Translations under genes and position numbers: made by a program
Shown here: piece by piece, positions 1 through 8,351 of the stretch
How the letters are laid out: every line of letters starts with the position of its first letter
Numbering within the stretch: position 1 is the stretch's first letter
From: CAZEAN01 sp964510225
GTDB taxonomy: Bacteria; Planctomycetota; Planctomycetia; Isosphaerales; Isosphaeraceae
Direction of reading: 5' to 3'
Assembly (NCBI GenBank): GCA_964510225.1
Contig: CAZEAN010000002.1
Coordinates: 1 to 64,000, forward strand
DNA length: 64,000 nucleotides
The notes under the pieces: generated by a model
What the model saw: the letters and a program-made list of their open reading frames with translations, nothing else
Told to the model about the DNA's origin: nothing
Databases searched by the model: none

Positions 1-1
1 T

Positions 2-451
2 TTTCGCAAGTTGACGGAACAGGAGCGTGCTGCGGGTCGGTTGCCTGCAGGATGGCAGTACACGTTACCGACGGAAGCGCAGTGGGAATATGCTTGCCGT
101 GCGGGGACGACGACGGCGTACTGGTTTGGAAGATCGATCAATGCTAAGCAGGCGAACTTCGATAGGAAGGTAGGTCGTCCGACGCCGGTGGGTAGCTATC
201 CGAGCAACGGTTGGGGTCTTCACGATACGCATGGCAACGTTTGGGAGTGGTGTTTGGACTGGTACGCGTACCAATTGGATGGAGGCATGGATCCAAGTGG
301 TCCGGCCAAGTCCGCCGGTCGGGTGTTCCGTGGCGGCTCTTGGAGCGGCCACGCGCAGGGCGTGCGGGCGGCGGACCGCGACCGCGGCGCTCCTTCGGTC
401 CGCTTCGACTACCTCGGCTTTCGGGGCGCCCAGGTCCAGGAGCCGTCGTGA
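2..451 (+). CDS. SUMF1/formylglycine-generating-enzyme domain protein, C-terminal part
   Basis: The frame is open from base 2, so the gene begins outside the window; the first 150 codons seen are its C-terminal end. The translation carries the hallmark SUMF1 (FGE-sulfatase) motifs in order: LPTEAQWEYACRAGT near residue 25, GLHDTHGNVWEWCLDWY near 70-90, VFRGGSWSG near 108, and a terminal RFDYLGFRGAQ. In authentic FGE the fold oxidises the sulfatase Cys to formylglycine. In planctomycetes the same domain is also found in multidomain proteins, some with kinase domains, so the role cannot be fixed without the missing N-terminus. The two sulfatases further along the window, both with the C-x-P-x-R signature, would need such an enzyme. 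Confidence 0.9.
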   Translation, partial: FRKLTEQERAAGRLPAGWQYTLPTEAQWEYACRAGTTTAYWFGRSINAKQANFDRKVGRPTPVGSYPSNGWGLHDTHGNVWEWCLDWYAYQLDGGMDPSGPAKSAGRVFRGGSWSGHAQGVRAADRDRGAPSVRFDYLGFRGAQVQEPS

Positions 452-812
452 GCAATCGTGCGTGCACGCAGCGATGTCCTGGAATGGTCGGCCCGGAGGT
501 GGCGTAGCGGGACGCCGCCACCGGAGTAGGCCGATCTTCCAGGAGAGAGCGGCGGGCTGCACGATAGCGGCGGGTTGTAATATTTACAATTCTAAAATGC
601 GTCGATCAGTGCGATTCATTCGGAGCAGCGTTGGTGCGATCGGCTGAGGCAGCCAGTTGGCGGTGGCGTTCCAAGGTGCTACGCTCACTGCCGGAGAGTG
701 GCCAAGACCTCGATCCGAGTTCTCCGTGGCGGGACCTGGAACAACAACGGTAAGAACTGCCGATCGGCGAACCGCAACAGGTCGTACGGTAAATCGGCCT
801 TCGAGATGTTCC
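452..812. other. Intergenic region upstream of the Rrf2 gene
   Basis: This 361-base gap separates the SUMF1-domain gene from the Rrf2-type regulator. Its only clear structure is the 15-base palindrome at 575-589. Open frames that cross it on both strands have no ribosome site or recognisable protein features and are treated as noise. It should hold the promoter of the regulator operon. Confidence 0.5.
575..589. promoter_or_regulatory. Palindrome TTGTAA-TAT-TTACAA, candidate operator
   Basis: Two perfect 6-base arms flank a 3-base spacer in an AT-rich patch. The site lies 224 bases upstream of the chosen Rrf2 start. The same half-sites TTGTAA and TTACAA recur at 1271-1291, just after the regulator gene, with wider spacing. 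Rrf2 proteins bind dyad operators, so this is a plausible autoregulatory site. That link is inference. Confidence 0.45.
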
Positions 813-1268
813 GTGAAAAGTGACTTTATGGTCGGGCTGCACATTCTGGGGTTCTTGACGGCCAAGTGTGGGACGCACCTGTCCTCGGAAGTCCTCGCTG
901 GGACATACGGGACCAGTCCGGTCGTGATTCGGAGGGTCCTGAGCAAGCTCAACCGCGCGGGGTTGGTGGCATCCCAACGCGGGGCTGGGGGTGGGAGTGT
1001 CCTCGCTAAGGATCCATCAACGATTACGCTCCGGGAAATCTACGAGGCAGTTACGGAATCGTCCGAAATCTTGCCGCGCTATCCTGAATCAGAGGGTGGG
1101 GTTGCGGATGTGCTCGGGGCGTATGTCAATGATCTCTGTCGTGCTGCTGAAGATGCCTTGTTTGCCCAACTGGAGAGCGTCACCATCGCCGAGATGGACC
1201 AGAAGGTCCGCCCCGAGATTGTCCGAAAGCTCAGAAACCGCAACAAGGCCGCCAATGAGAAGGCTTGA
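813..1268 (+). CDS. Rrf2-family transcriptional regulator
   Basis: About 151 aa. The N-terminus (KSDFMVGLHILGFLTA), the recognition region GTSPVVIRRVLSKLNRAGLV and the wing RGAGGGSVLA followed by ITLREIYEAV are typical of the Rrf2 winged-helix family, closest to YwnA-like members. The GTG at 813 is preferred because family members start a few residues before this first helix. The ATG at 828 would cut into the helix, and the open frame upstream to 657 has no family resemblance. No strong Shine-Dalgarno is visible. The three clustered Cys that bind the Fe-S centre in IscR/NsrR are absent: only two isolated Cys occur, so an Fe-S sensor is unlikely. Two TTGTAA dyads flank the gene, and a small membrane protein and a DoxX-like protein follow in the same direction. 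Confidence 0.85.
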   Translation: MKSDFMVGLHILGFLTAKCGTHLSSEVLAGTYGTSPVVIRRVLSKLNRAGLVASQRGAGGGSVLAKDPSTITLREIYEAVTESSEILPRYPESEGGVADVLGAYVNDLCRAAEDALFAQLESVTIAEMDQKVRPEIVRKLRNRNKAANEKA

Positions 1269-1270
1269 AT

Positions 1271-1291
1271 TTGTAACATCGCCTGTTACAA
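1271..1291. promoter_or_regulatory. Inverted repeat TTGTAACA-N5-TGTTACAA, candidate operator
   Basis: Perfect 8-base arms surround a 5-base spacer, three bases after the Rrf2 stop codon and seven bases before the ATG of the next gene. It overlaps the region where a ribosome site would be expected, so protein bound here could block expression of the downstream membrane genes. It shares its half-site with the palindrome at 575-589. Confidence 0.5.
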
Positions 1292-1298
1292 TTCGGCC

Positions 1299-1769
1299 AT
1301 GAACAACAGCAAACTCATCACTTGGCTGCTCCGAACCTCCGCAGTCCTCTGGATTATCTGGGGCTTGGTGCACACCCTCGCCGGAGTCTTGACTCTCGCC
1401 CAGGACACCACTGGAGGCTTCCAAGGGATTGCTGACGACGTGGATCCGGCAACGCTCGAGATGGACTATCCCGATGCTGTCGGCGGGATCCTGAACCAAC
1501 ACGGTTGGAACCTTGGCTGGTTTGGCGTTGCGACGATCGTTGGCGGAGTCTTCATCTGGAGAGGGAATCGGACTTCAATCTGGGTGACCGCCATGGTTGG
1601 TGGGCTTGCTGACCTCGGTTATCTCCTCTTTGTCGATCTCGCCGGCTACGCCCGGTTTGTTCCAGGGACCGTGATGACGATTGTCTCGGGTACGGCGATT
1701 GTCCTCAGCGTCGCCGCTCGGTTCCTTCCGACCCAGGCCACCAACCCTGAATCGAGTCCTGAAGTTTAG
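1299..1769 (+). CDS. Small integral membrane protein, about four helices
   Basis: 156 aa, unrecognised. Hydrophobic stretches near residues 12-32, 73-90, 94-118 and 120-142 predict four membrane segments. An acidic loop of about 35 residues (QDTTGGFQGIADDVDP and onward) lies between the first two. The ATG follows the TTGTAACA dyad directly. The gene sits between an Rrf2 regulator and a DoxX-like gene, an arrangement that suggests a redox- or stress-responsive membrane unit under Rrf2 control. That is inference from context only. Confidence 0.75.
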   Translation: MNNSKLITWLLRTSAVLWIIWGLVHTLAGVLTLAQDTTGGFQGIADDVDPATLEMDYPDAVGGILNQHGWNLGWFGVATIVGGVFIWRGNRTSIWVTAMVGGLADLGYLLFVDLAGYARFVPGTVMTIVSGTAIVLSVAARFLPTQATNPESSPEV

Positions 1770-1818
1770 GAATGCTCTAGGGCACTACAACAAACACACG
1801 TCATCCAACAGGGAAGCC

Positions 1819-2232
1819 ATGACTGGGAAGCTGATCGCCTTCTGGATTCCGACTGTACTCTTCAGCATTGGCATGGTAATGGGAGGGATTGCTGGGCTCA
1901 CTGGTAACCCCACGCAGATTGAGACGATTACGGCGCTGGGTTATCCCGACTACTTGCCTGCGATGCTCGGAGTCCTCAAGATCCTTGGTGTGGTGGCCAT
2001 CCTGATCCCTGGCCTTCCCCGTCTCAAAGAATGGGCCTACGCGGGGTTGGTCTTTGACCTCGGCGGTGCTGTGGCATCACACATCCTCGCCCAAGAGCCT
2101 TTCTCGGCAAGCGGCCCCGCATTGGTGATCCTCGGACTCGTCTTGGTGTCCTACGCACTACGGCCCCAGTCGCGCGGTGGTTGGATTAGTACCGCCAGCA
2201 AGGTACCAGTAGAACAATCCGCAGTTTCGTGA
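1819..2232 (+). CDS. DoxX-like membrane protein
   Basis: 137 aa with four predicted membrane helices. The segment ITALGYPDYLPAMLGVLKILGVVAIL followed by RLKEWAYAGLVFDLGGAVASH matches the DoxX_2-like family, whose characteristic features are the GYP and K-x-LG motifs before helix two and KEWAYAG before helix three. The ATG at 1819 has GGGAAG seven bases upstream. The open frame extends back to 1681, but that part overlaps the previous gene and lacks family similarity. The biochemical role of this branch is not settled. Its position just downstream of an Rrf2 regulator fits regulation by that protein. Confidence 0.85.
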   Translation: MTGKLIAFWIPTVLFSIGMVMGGIAGLTGNPTQIETITALGYPDYLPAMLGVLKILGVVAILIPGLPRLKEWAYAGLVFDLGGAVASHILAQEPFSASGPALVILGLVLVSYALRPQSRGGWISTASKVPVEQSAVS

Positions 2233-2283
2233 GTGTTGTCGAGTTCGTTAGTCTGAGTAGAGATTATTCTCTAGGAGATTGTG

Positions 2284-3147
2284 ATGGCTGTACTAATGAT
2301 GCCCGAGGCTCGGGGATTTGGCTGGGAACTAAAACCCACCTCATCGACCGATTTTGAGATTATCCGAAGAGAGAACGGCCAGCTCTGTGTTGTGCTGAAC
2401 CATTCACTGCTCCGCGGCTGTAGTGCCGAAATGATCCACTGGTGGTTTCTCCATTTTCCTACACTTCGGGTGAAGCTAGTCGATATTGGTAACTACCAGG
2501 AAACGACTGTCCCAGGGTACTTACTCTGGCATCCTACAGATCACCTTGATGCCACTCTCTCTGGTAAGTTAGGTCCTGGCAACACGTCGCATGCAGGTGC
2601 GCGCATCCAGATCCGCGAAGCGATGAACTATCCTGAACATGGATGGAAGTACAAAGTCGACACAAAGCTAACCATTTTCTACTGCGAGCGAGACGGCTGG
2701 GCGATGGGTCTTGAGCTTCCTGTTCTCGGTCGTGCCATGGTCCTTCGAATCCACTTCGTCGACGTTACTGAGAATGGGAATCACCTTGGAGTCCATTACC
2801 ATTACGAGATCGTTGTCGGCCTGAGCGGAAATCACTTCATCGCGCGACAGTTCAATCGACGATTGACAAGAAAGTACTCCTCTGAGTTTTTCGATGCCTG
2901 GCATCTTCACAACTGCATCGAAGTCGGTGTCTTTGAGAATTTCCTACCCGCACTCTTTGCCCAGCGGACTGATTTGGATCGGCTGCACTACGCGAAAGAG
3001 ATGAACCCGGTGTTGGAATCTCCCTCGTTACAGCAAGGATTTGATCGACGACTCTTCGACGAACGGGTTGAGGGGTACAAGACTTGTAGAGATCCTTTTG
3101 AATACCAGAAGTTCCTGGCCCCGACGTTTGTCTCTGCCAAGAGTTAG
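2284..3147 (+). CDS. DAPG-hydrolase (PhlG)-like metalloenzyme
   Basis: 287 aa. The translation matches the DAPG hydrolase family layout: LLRGCSAEMIHWWF near residue 45, LLWHPTDHLD near 80-88, and a C-terminal WHLHNCIEVGVFENFLP near 207-222. In Pseudomonas PhlG a zinc ion is held by two His and two Glu. Here His87 (in WHPTDH) and the pair His209/Glu213 (H-x3-E) are in the corresponding motifs. PhlG cleaves a C-C bond in 2,4-diacetylphloroglucinol. Wider family members act on unknown acyl-aromatic or keto substrates, so the substrate here is open. AGGAG at 2273-2277 sets the ATG at 2284 at better spacing than the GTG at 2281. An 11-bp hairpin follows the stop. Confidence 0.75.
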   Translation: MAVLMMPEARGFGWELKPTSSTDFEIIRRENGQLCVVLNHSLLRGCSAEMIHWWFLHFPTLRVKLVDIGNYQETTVPGYLLWHPTDHLDATLSGKLGPGNTSHAGARIQIREAMNYPEHGWKYKVDTKLTIFYCERDGWAMGLELPVLGRAMVLRIHFVDVTENGNHLGVHYHYEIVVGLSGNHFIARQFNRRLTRKYSSEFFDAWHLHNCIEVGVFENFLPALFAQRTDLDRLHYAKEMNPVLESPSLQQGFDRRLFDERVEGYKTCRDPFEYQKFLAPTFVSAKS

Positions 3148-3166
3148 CATTTGTCGGGTGGGACCA

Positions 3167-3198
3167 CGATCCACCCTGCATCTCTAGAGGGTGGATCG
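3167..3198. terminator. 11-bp hairpin between convergent genes
   Basis: Arms 3167-3177 and 3188-3198 are perfect complements (core GATCCACCCT / AGGGTGGATC) around a 10-base loop. It lies between the plus-strand DAPG-hydrolase-like gene and the minus-strand lactonase gene, so it may terminate transcription from both sides. There is no T tract on either side. Confidence 0.55.
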
Positions 3199-3248
3199 AT
3201 TGTCGGTCAGTCCTCTGCGATTGTGATTCTTGCAAAAGAATCAAAACG

Positions 3249-4520
3249 TCATTGTTGTTCAGAAAGGTCAAGGAAGACAAGGTGTGAAGGATTGCCGACG
3301 GGAGTGTAGTGTCCTGTGAAGTTGAGGCCGCCTGTGGTGCGATCGACTCGGAAGACCGCGATGTTATCGGCTCGTTGATTACAGGAGTAGAGGAAGTTGC
3401 CCGATGGGTCGAAGCTGAAACTCCGGGGGTAATCTCCTCGGGTCCACTCCTCAGCGACGAAGGTCAACTCTCCATCCGGGCCAATCGAGAAGATCCCGAT
3501 GCTGTCATGGAGTCGATTGCCCGCATAAACGAAGCGTCCATCCTGGGAAACGAGGATTTCGGAGCAGAAATTGCTCCCGGCGTATCCTGGCGGTAAGGAA
3601 GAGATCGTCTGTCGCTCGGTGAGCGCTCCCGTCATCGGATCGTAGTCGAAGAGGACAACAGTCGAGCCTTCTTCCTGGATCGAGTAGAACCAACGGCCGT
3701 TGGGATGCCAGTCAAAATGTCGAGGACCGTCGCCAGGCGGCAACATCACCCGGTGGTGCTGGCTCGGATTGAGGAGCCCCTCCTCGGCGTCGAATTCCCA
3801 GACATAGATTCTGTCTTGTGCGAGATCGACATGAACCACAAAGCGGCCGGAAGCATCAGCCTTGATCATGTGAGCATGGGTTGTGTCGTGTCCGCTGAAT
3901 GCAAAACTACCCGGAGGGGCATTCGATGCCGTGGTCGGTCCGATCTCTCCCTGATCCTGCTTTACGTCCGACGGTTCGCCTAGGCTCCCGTCTGGAAGAA
4001 TCGGGAGGACAGCGACCGAACCGCCGAAGTAGTTGGCCACGAGCAGAAATCGTCCCGAGGGATGAACGCTCACATAAGTAGGCCCGGCACCGCCCGAGCG
4101 GACCGTGTTCAACAAGTTGAGGCTCCCGTCCGCCCGATCAACTGCAAAGGCGCTCACGGTTCCTTCCGCAGTCCCTTCGAAGCGGTCGGTTTCATTCGAT
4201 GAATAGAGACGGGTCCCGTCCTGATTCAAGGCGAGGCAGCTTGGACTCGTGCCCATCCGGTAGATCTCAACCGGCGTCATTGCGCCACTTTTACGATCGA
4301 CTCTGAGGATGTGGATGCCACGCCCATTGCCTGGGGGCAGATCAACCTGAGTCGGGAGGACGTCTCCGAGTGGTGAGCTGAAGGTTCCGACATAGGCGAT
4401 CAAGTCCCCTTCAGCCGTTCCCGGCTTCGCTTGGAGTGGATTCGAGGCAAGATGACCGATTCCCGCCAGTCCAGCGGTCGTTTTTAAGAAGAATCGTCGT
4501 GTGTGATTCAAGAAACGCAT
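3249..4520 (-). CDS. Tat-exported seven-bladed propeller lactonase-family protein
   Basis: 423 aa. The N-terminus HTRRFFLKTTAGLAGIGHLA has a twin-arginine signal, so export of a folded protein is likely. The body shows the repeated 6-phosphogluconolactonase (Pgl/lactonase, PF10282-type) blade motifs: YVGTF near 43, GTSPSCLALNQDGTRLYSSNE, AGPTYVSVHPSGRFLLVANYFGGSVAVLPI, and GPRHFDWHPNGRWFYSIQEEGSTV. Cytoplasmic Pgl hydrolyses 6-phosphogluconolactone. A periplasmic copy more likely acts on another lactone or has only a binding role. The ATG at 4520 gives a clean signal peptide. No strong ribosome site is visible. Confidence 0.88.
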   Translation of the reverse strand: MRFLNHTRRFFLKTTAGLAGIGHLASNPLQAKPGTAEGDLIAYVGTFSSPLGDVLPTQVDLPPGNGRGIHILRVDRKSGAMTPVEIYRMGTSPSCLALNQDGTRLYSSNETDRFEGTAEGTVSAFAVDRADGSLNLLNTVRSGGAGPTYVSVHPSGRFLLVANYFGGSVAVLPILPDGSLGEPSDVKQDQGEIGPTTASNAPPGSFAFSGHDTTHAHMIKADASGRFVVHVDLAQDRIYVWEFDAEEGLLNPSQHHRVMLPPGDGPRHFDWHPNGRWFYSIQEEGSTVVLFDYDPMTGALTERQTISSLPPGYAGSNFCSEILVSQDGRFVYAGNRLHDSIGIFSIGPDGELTFVAEEWTRGDYPRSFSFDPSGNFLYSCNQRADNIAVFRVDRTTGGLNFTGHYTPVGNPSHLVFLDLSEQQ

Positions 4521-4794
4521 GGCAGGTGACTCAATCGATGGAACAAAGCCAGACCGAAGAAAACCGAAAGAGATCCAGCGTACCGCGTCGATTCCCGAGT
4601 CGATACCAGGCGACGACGAGTGTCTCGGATCAATCGAGTCCCTGGTCTGATGCCGAGAACCAGATTCGATCGCGCCCCGAATTCAAGACGGACTGACTCG
4701 TTGGCTGACAATCGGCTACAATCCAACCGAGCACTCTTTAGAGTCAAAGAGTAATGCCGACCGCCCCGTTTCCTTAATTGCGGTCTAACACCAG

Positions 4795-6603
4795 ATGCCC
4801 CTCGACCCAACACTGATCCGAAACTTCTCCATTGTCGCGCACATTGATCACGGCAAGAGTACCCTCGCCGATCAATTGCTGCTCCAATCAGGGGCAATCA
4901 GCCAGCGCGAATTCCGTCAGCAGCTTCTCGATGACCTCGACCTCGAGCGTGAACGTGGGATCACGATCAAAGCACGGGCGGTCAGCGTCAATTACACGCT
5001 CAACGGGACGACCTATGAGCTTAATTTGATCGATACCCCCGGCCACGTTGACTTTAACTACGAGGTCTCCCGGAGTCTCGCTGCTTGTGAAGGAGCGATC
5101 CTCCTCGTCGATGCGACGCAAGGTGTCCAAGCGCAAACCGTTGCAAACGCTTATCTTGCGATCGCTGGCGATCTGACACTCGTTCCCGCTCTCAACAAGA
5201 TCGACATGCAGGCGGCCCGCCCGGAGGAGATTAAGGAAGAGATCTTCAATACGCTCGGGATCGATCCCGAAGAGATTCTTGCCGTCAGTGGGAAAACCGG
5301 CCAAGGGGTCCCCGAACTCTTCGAAGCCCTCATCGATCGGATTCCGGCCCCCTCGGGAAATCCGGCCGGCCCGCTCCGCGCCCTGATCTTCGACTCCATT
5401 TACAACGACTATCAAGGCGTCGTTGTCTATGTCCGGGTCGTTGATGGAATGATCAAGATGGGGCAGAAGATCCGACTGATGGCCGGCCAGAGTGAGTTTG
5501 AAGTGGTCGGTCTCGGACGGTTTCGCCCTCACGAAACTCCTTGTGATGAGCTAAGCGTTGGCCAGGTCGGCTTCGTGGTTGCCAACATCAAGCAACTCTC
5601 CGACGTCCGCGTCGGTGACACCGTCACTGAAGCTCACCGCGGCGCCCAAGAAGCACTCCCCGGCTATCAGGAACCGCGGCAAGTGGTTTACTGCGGTCTC
5701 TTTCCGGCGACCCACAGTCAGTTCGAAGACCTCCGGACCGCGCTTCAGAAGCTCGCCCTCAATGATTCAAGCTTTACGTTCGAGCCAGAAACCTCAGACG
5801 CCCTTGGTTTCGGGTTCCGTTGCGGTTTCCTCGGAATGCTCCACATGGAGATTGTCCAGCAGCGGCTTGAGCGTGAGAGCGATCTTGCCCTCGTTCAGAC
5901 AGCGCCGAATGTGACTTATGAGATTTTGACCCGCGAAGGAGAAGTTCTTTATGTTTCCAATCCGACTCGCATCCCCGAGGCGGGTGACATCGAAGAATTC
6001 CGAGAGCCTTACGTCAAAATCAACTTCTTAGTGCCATCAGATTGTATCGGTACGGTGATGCAGCTTTGCGAAGACCGGCGTGGCACTTATCTGAAGACTG
6101 ACTACATCACCCCAACCCGTGTGATCCTGACTTACGAACTCCCGATGGCAGAGATGATCTACGACCTCTACGATAAGTTGAAGTCGTCGACCCGAGGGTT
6201 CGGTACGATGGACTATGAGATGCTCGGTTATCGGCCGAACAATCTCGTCCGGCTCGATGTTCTGGTTGCCGGCGACCGCGTCGACGCTCTTTCCGTCGTC
6301 GTCCACCGAGACTTCGCCGATCGACGGGGCCGAAAGTTGGTGAAGAAGCTCCGTGGTGAGATCGAACGCCACCAATTTGAGGTCGCAATCCAAGCAGCGA
6401 TCGGTACCCGAGTCATTGCCCGAGAAACGATCTCCGCACTCCGTAAGAACGTCACTGCAAAGTGTTACGGCGGTGACATCAGCCGAAAGCGAAAGCTCTT
6501 GGAGAAGCAAAAAGAAGGTAAGAAGCGAATGAAGCAGGTTGGCAATGTAGAGATCTCTCAGAAAGCCTTTCTCTCGGTCCTTGAAGGAGGGGACGAGACC
6601 TGA
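4795..6603 (+). CDS. lepA: Elongation factor 4 (LepA), ribosome back-translocating GTPase
   Basis: 602 aa, the normal length for EF4. G1 AHIDHGKS is at residues 15-22, G3 DTPGH near 80-84 and G4 NKID near 134-137. The EF4-specific C-terminal domain ends TAKCYGGDISRKRKLLEKQKEGKKRMKQVGNVEI and onward, the tRNA-contacting segment that separates LepA from EF-G. The protein binds stalled or mis-translocated ribosomes and shifts tRNAs back. The ATG at 4795 starts exactly where family members do (MPLDPTLIRNFSIVAHID). lepB follows 128 bases downstream in the same direction, an ancient pairing also seen in Escherichia coli. Confidence 0.98.
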   Translation: MPLDPTLIRNFSIVAHIDHGKSTLADQLLLQSGAISQREFRQQLLDDLDLERERGITIKARAVSVNYTLNGTTYELNLIDTPGHVDFNYEVSRSLAACEGAILLVDATQGVQAQTVANAYLAIAGDLTLVPALNKIDMQAARPEEIKEEIFNTLGIDPEEILAVSGKTGQGVPELFEALIDRIPAPSGNPAGPLRALIFDSIYNDYQGVVVYVRVVDGMIKMGQKIRLMAGQSEFEVVGLGRFRPHETPCDELSVGQVGFVVANIKQLSDVRVGDTVTEAHRGAQEALPGYQEPRQVVYCGLFPATHSQFEDLRTALQKLALNDSSFTFEPETSDALGFGFRCGFLGMLHMEIVQQRLERESDLALVQTAPNVTYEILTREGEVLYVSNPTRIPEAGDIEEFREPYVKINFLVPSDCIGTVMQLCEDRRGTYLKTDYITPTRVILTYELPMAEMIYDLYDKLKSSTRGFGTMDYEMLGYRPNNLVRLDVLVAGDRVDALSVVVHRDFADRRGRKLVKKLRGEIERHQFEVAIQAAIGTRVIARETISALRKNVTAKCYGGDISRKRKLLEKQKEGKKRMKQVGNVEISQKAFLSVLEGGDET

Positions 6604-6731
6604 CCTTGAGGGATCGAAATCACTGATCCCGATCGTTGATCCCTACGTACCTAGAAAAAATGACCAATCGTTCGGGGTGCACCCAACCTGGTCTTCCTGG
6701 ATGATTCCCGAGAGAATGGGCTTGAGACGCC

Positions 6732-8282
6732 ATGACGCACGAGCCTTCTAAGCACGTGTTCATTGCAGCTGATCACTCACGCGATCCGAAGATCCATGAG
6801 AGTTCGTCGGAGTTGGTCGGTCTCTCGAACGAATCGGTCCGTCTCCGATCGCTGAGCCGTCCGATCGTCGAAACCCTCGTGGTTCTCTTTATCGGGATCT
6901 TCCTGTTCAGGACCTTCGTTGCCGAGCCTTACATCGTCCCGACCGGCTCGATGGCCCACACCTTGTTGGGGATCCACCGCGACTACACTTGCACCTCGTG
7001 TACCTTCCGATTTTCTGTCGGTGTTGACGAGCATGGAACCCCCGGCTGGCCTCGATGCCCAAATTGTGGCACTGAACTCGACAATCTCGGGGGAGTCGCT
7101 CGGACCGGAGATCGCCTCCTTGTTCAAAAGAACTATTATCTCTGGCGGACACCGAAGCGTTGGGAAGTCGTTGTCTTTCGGAATCCAGAGGAGCCCGAAC
7201 AAGCCTTCGTGAAGCGGGTTGTTGGTCTACCTGGTGAATCGATCGAGATCCGCGATGGTGACGTCTATGTGGATGGAGAAATCGCTCGGAAGGATGACCG
7301 GTCGCAACGGGCGACGCGACTCCTCGTCCACGACAGTCGTTTTCAACCGAGCGATCCCTCCTGGTTCCCGCGCTGGGTCCCGAGAAACGAGGGAGGTCGC
7401 AAAGAACGTCGCTGGGAGCGTGATGGGAACGGGTTTCAGTATCGGGATGGGTCGGGAACGCTCTTCCTTGCCGAACCAGTCACCGAACAACCGATCGATT
7501 GGCTCGATTATAAACATGTTGATCCTGAACGCGGTCGTTATGATGCCACGATCCGAGACTTTATTCCCTACAATGGTGTTGGGGATCGTCTCGGTTCTGG
7601 GGAAGCTGTCCACGATCTCGAACTTGTAGTCGAGCTTGAATTGGGAGAAGGAACTCGGGGGATCGCGGTCCGGTTCGGGGCCGGTCGTGACGAGCTGAGG
7701 CTGGTCATTCCGTTGAATGGGATCGAGAGTCCCCACGCCGAGTTCGGTGGTGAAGTCTACAGGACCGAACCAGTCGCTGGGGCAATTGCCTCGGGTTGGG
7801 CACAACGAGCAGGTCGTCGGAGTCTAGATGCGAGCTTCATCGACCGCCGACTCGTAGTCCACCTTGACCATCAACCACTCTTCCAACCGCTTGACTTGCC
7901 CGCTCCGAGGACGAATGACTTTCCGAGATCACTCCGTGAGAGCCCAACAGCGTTGGGCTTAATCGGTGGAGCTGCCCAGGTACATCGGCTCCGAGTTTAT
8001 CGTGATATCTACTACACTGACGGCCTCCATGATTACCCCGGCCGCGCTTTTGGTGTCGGCGAGCCTTACCAATTAGGCCCTGACGAGTATTTTGTCTTGG
8101 GCGACAACAGCCCGATTTCCAACGATTCCCGGTTCTGGCCAAAGAGTCCGGTTGTCCACGCTGAAATGCTCCTAGGTAAGCCGTTTCTGGTCCACCTCCC
8201 AAGCCAAGCTGTCCCCCTCCGTGTTTTCGGGAACGAAACTTACTGGGTTCCTGATCTCAGAGAGATCCGCTACATCCGATAA
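6732..8282 (+). CDS. lepB: Signal peptidase I with zinc-ribbon and large insertion
   Basis: 516 aa, roughly twice the usual signal peptidase I length. One membrane helix lies near 48-64 (VETLVVLFIGIFLFRTFV). The nucleophile is the Ser in PTGSMAHTL near residue 73 and the general-base Lys is in FVKRVVGLPGE near 161. The closing box LGDNSPISNDSR is near 456-467. Between Ser and Lys sits a C-x2-C...C-x2-C zinc-ribbon-like insert (Cys 87, 90, 109, 112). Between the Lys box and the final box is a roughly 200-residue insert, part of which (DLELVVELELGEGTRGIAV) looks like a beta-sandwich. The enzyme removes signal peptides at the outer face of the inner membrane. The ATG at 6732 is upstream of a normal cytoplasmic tail. 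Confidence 0.93.
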   Translation: MTHEPSKHVFIAADHSRDPKIHESSSELVGLSNESVRLRSLSRPIVETLVVLFIGIFLFRTFVAEPYIVPTGSMAHTLLGIHRDYTCTSCTFRFSVGVDEHGTPGWPRCPNCGTELDNLGGVARTGDRLLVQKNYYLWRTPKRWEVVVFRNPEEPEQAFVKRVVGLPGESIEIRDGDVYVDGEIARKDDRSQRATRLLVHDSRFQPSDPSWFPRWVPRNEGGRKERRWERDGNGFQYRDGSGTLFLAEPVTEQPIDWLDYKHVDPERGRYDATIRDFIPYNGVGDRLGSGEAVHDLELVVELELGEGTRGIAVRFGAGRDELRLVIPLNGIESPHAEFGGEVYRTEPVAGAIASGWAQRAGRRSLDASFIDRRLVVHLDHQPLFQPLDLPAPRTNDFPRSLRESPTALGLIGGAAQVHRLRVYRDIYYTDGLHDYPGRAFGVGEPYQLGPDEYFVLGDNSPISNDSRFWPKSPVVHAEMLLGKPFLVHLPSQAVPLRVFGNETYWVPDLREIRYIR

Positions 8283-8351
8283 CGCGTGGCAACCAGCCGA
8301 AGTGGACTCAATCCTGTCACAGCTCGGAGGCCACCCGACAACACTACTCGT

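Noticed and set aside
65..562. Long minus-strand frames opposite the SUMF1-domain gene
   Set aside because: Arg/Pro-rich shadow frames in high-GC sequence, opposite a gene with clear family motifs.
6609..6644. AGGGATC / GATCCCT dyad after lepA as a terminator
   Set aside because: Arms are only seven bases, 22 bases apart, with a competing GATCCC between them; too weak to list.
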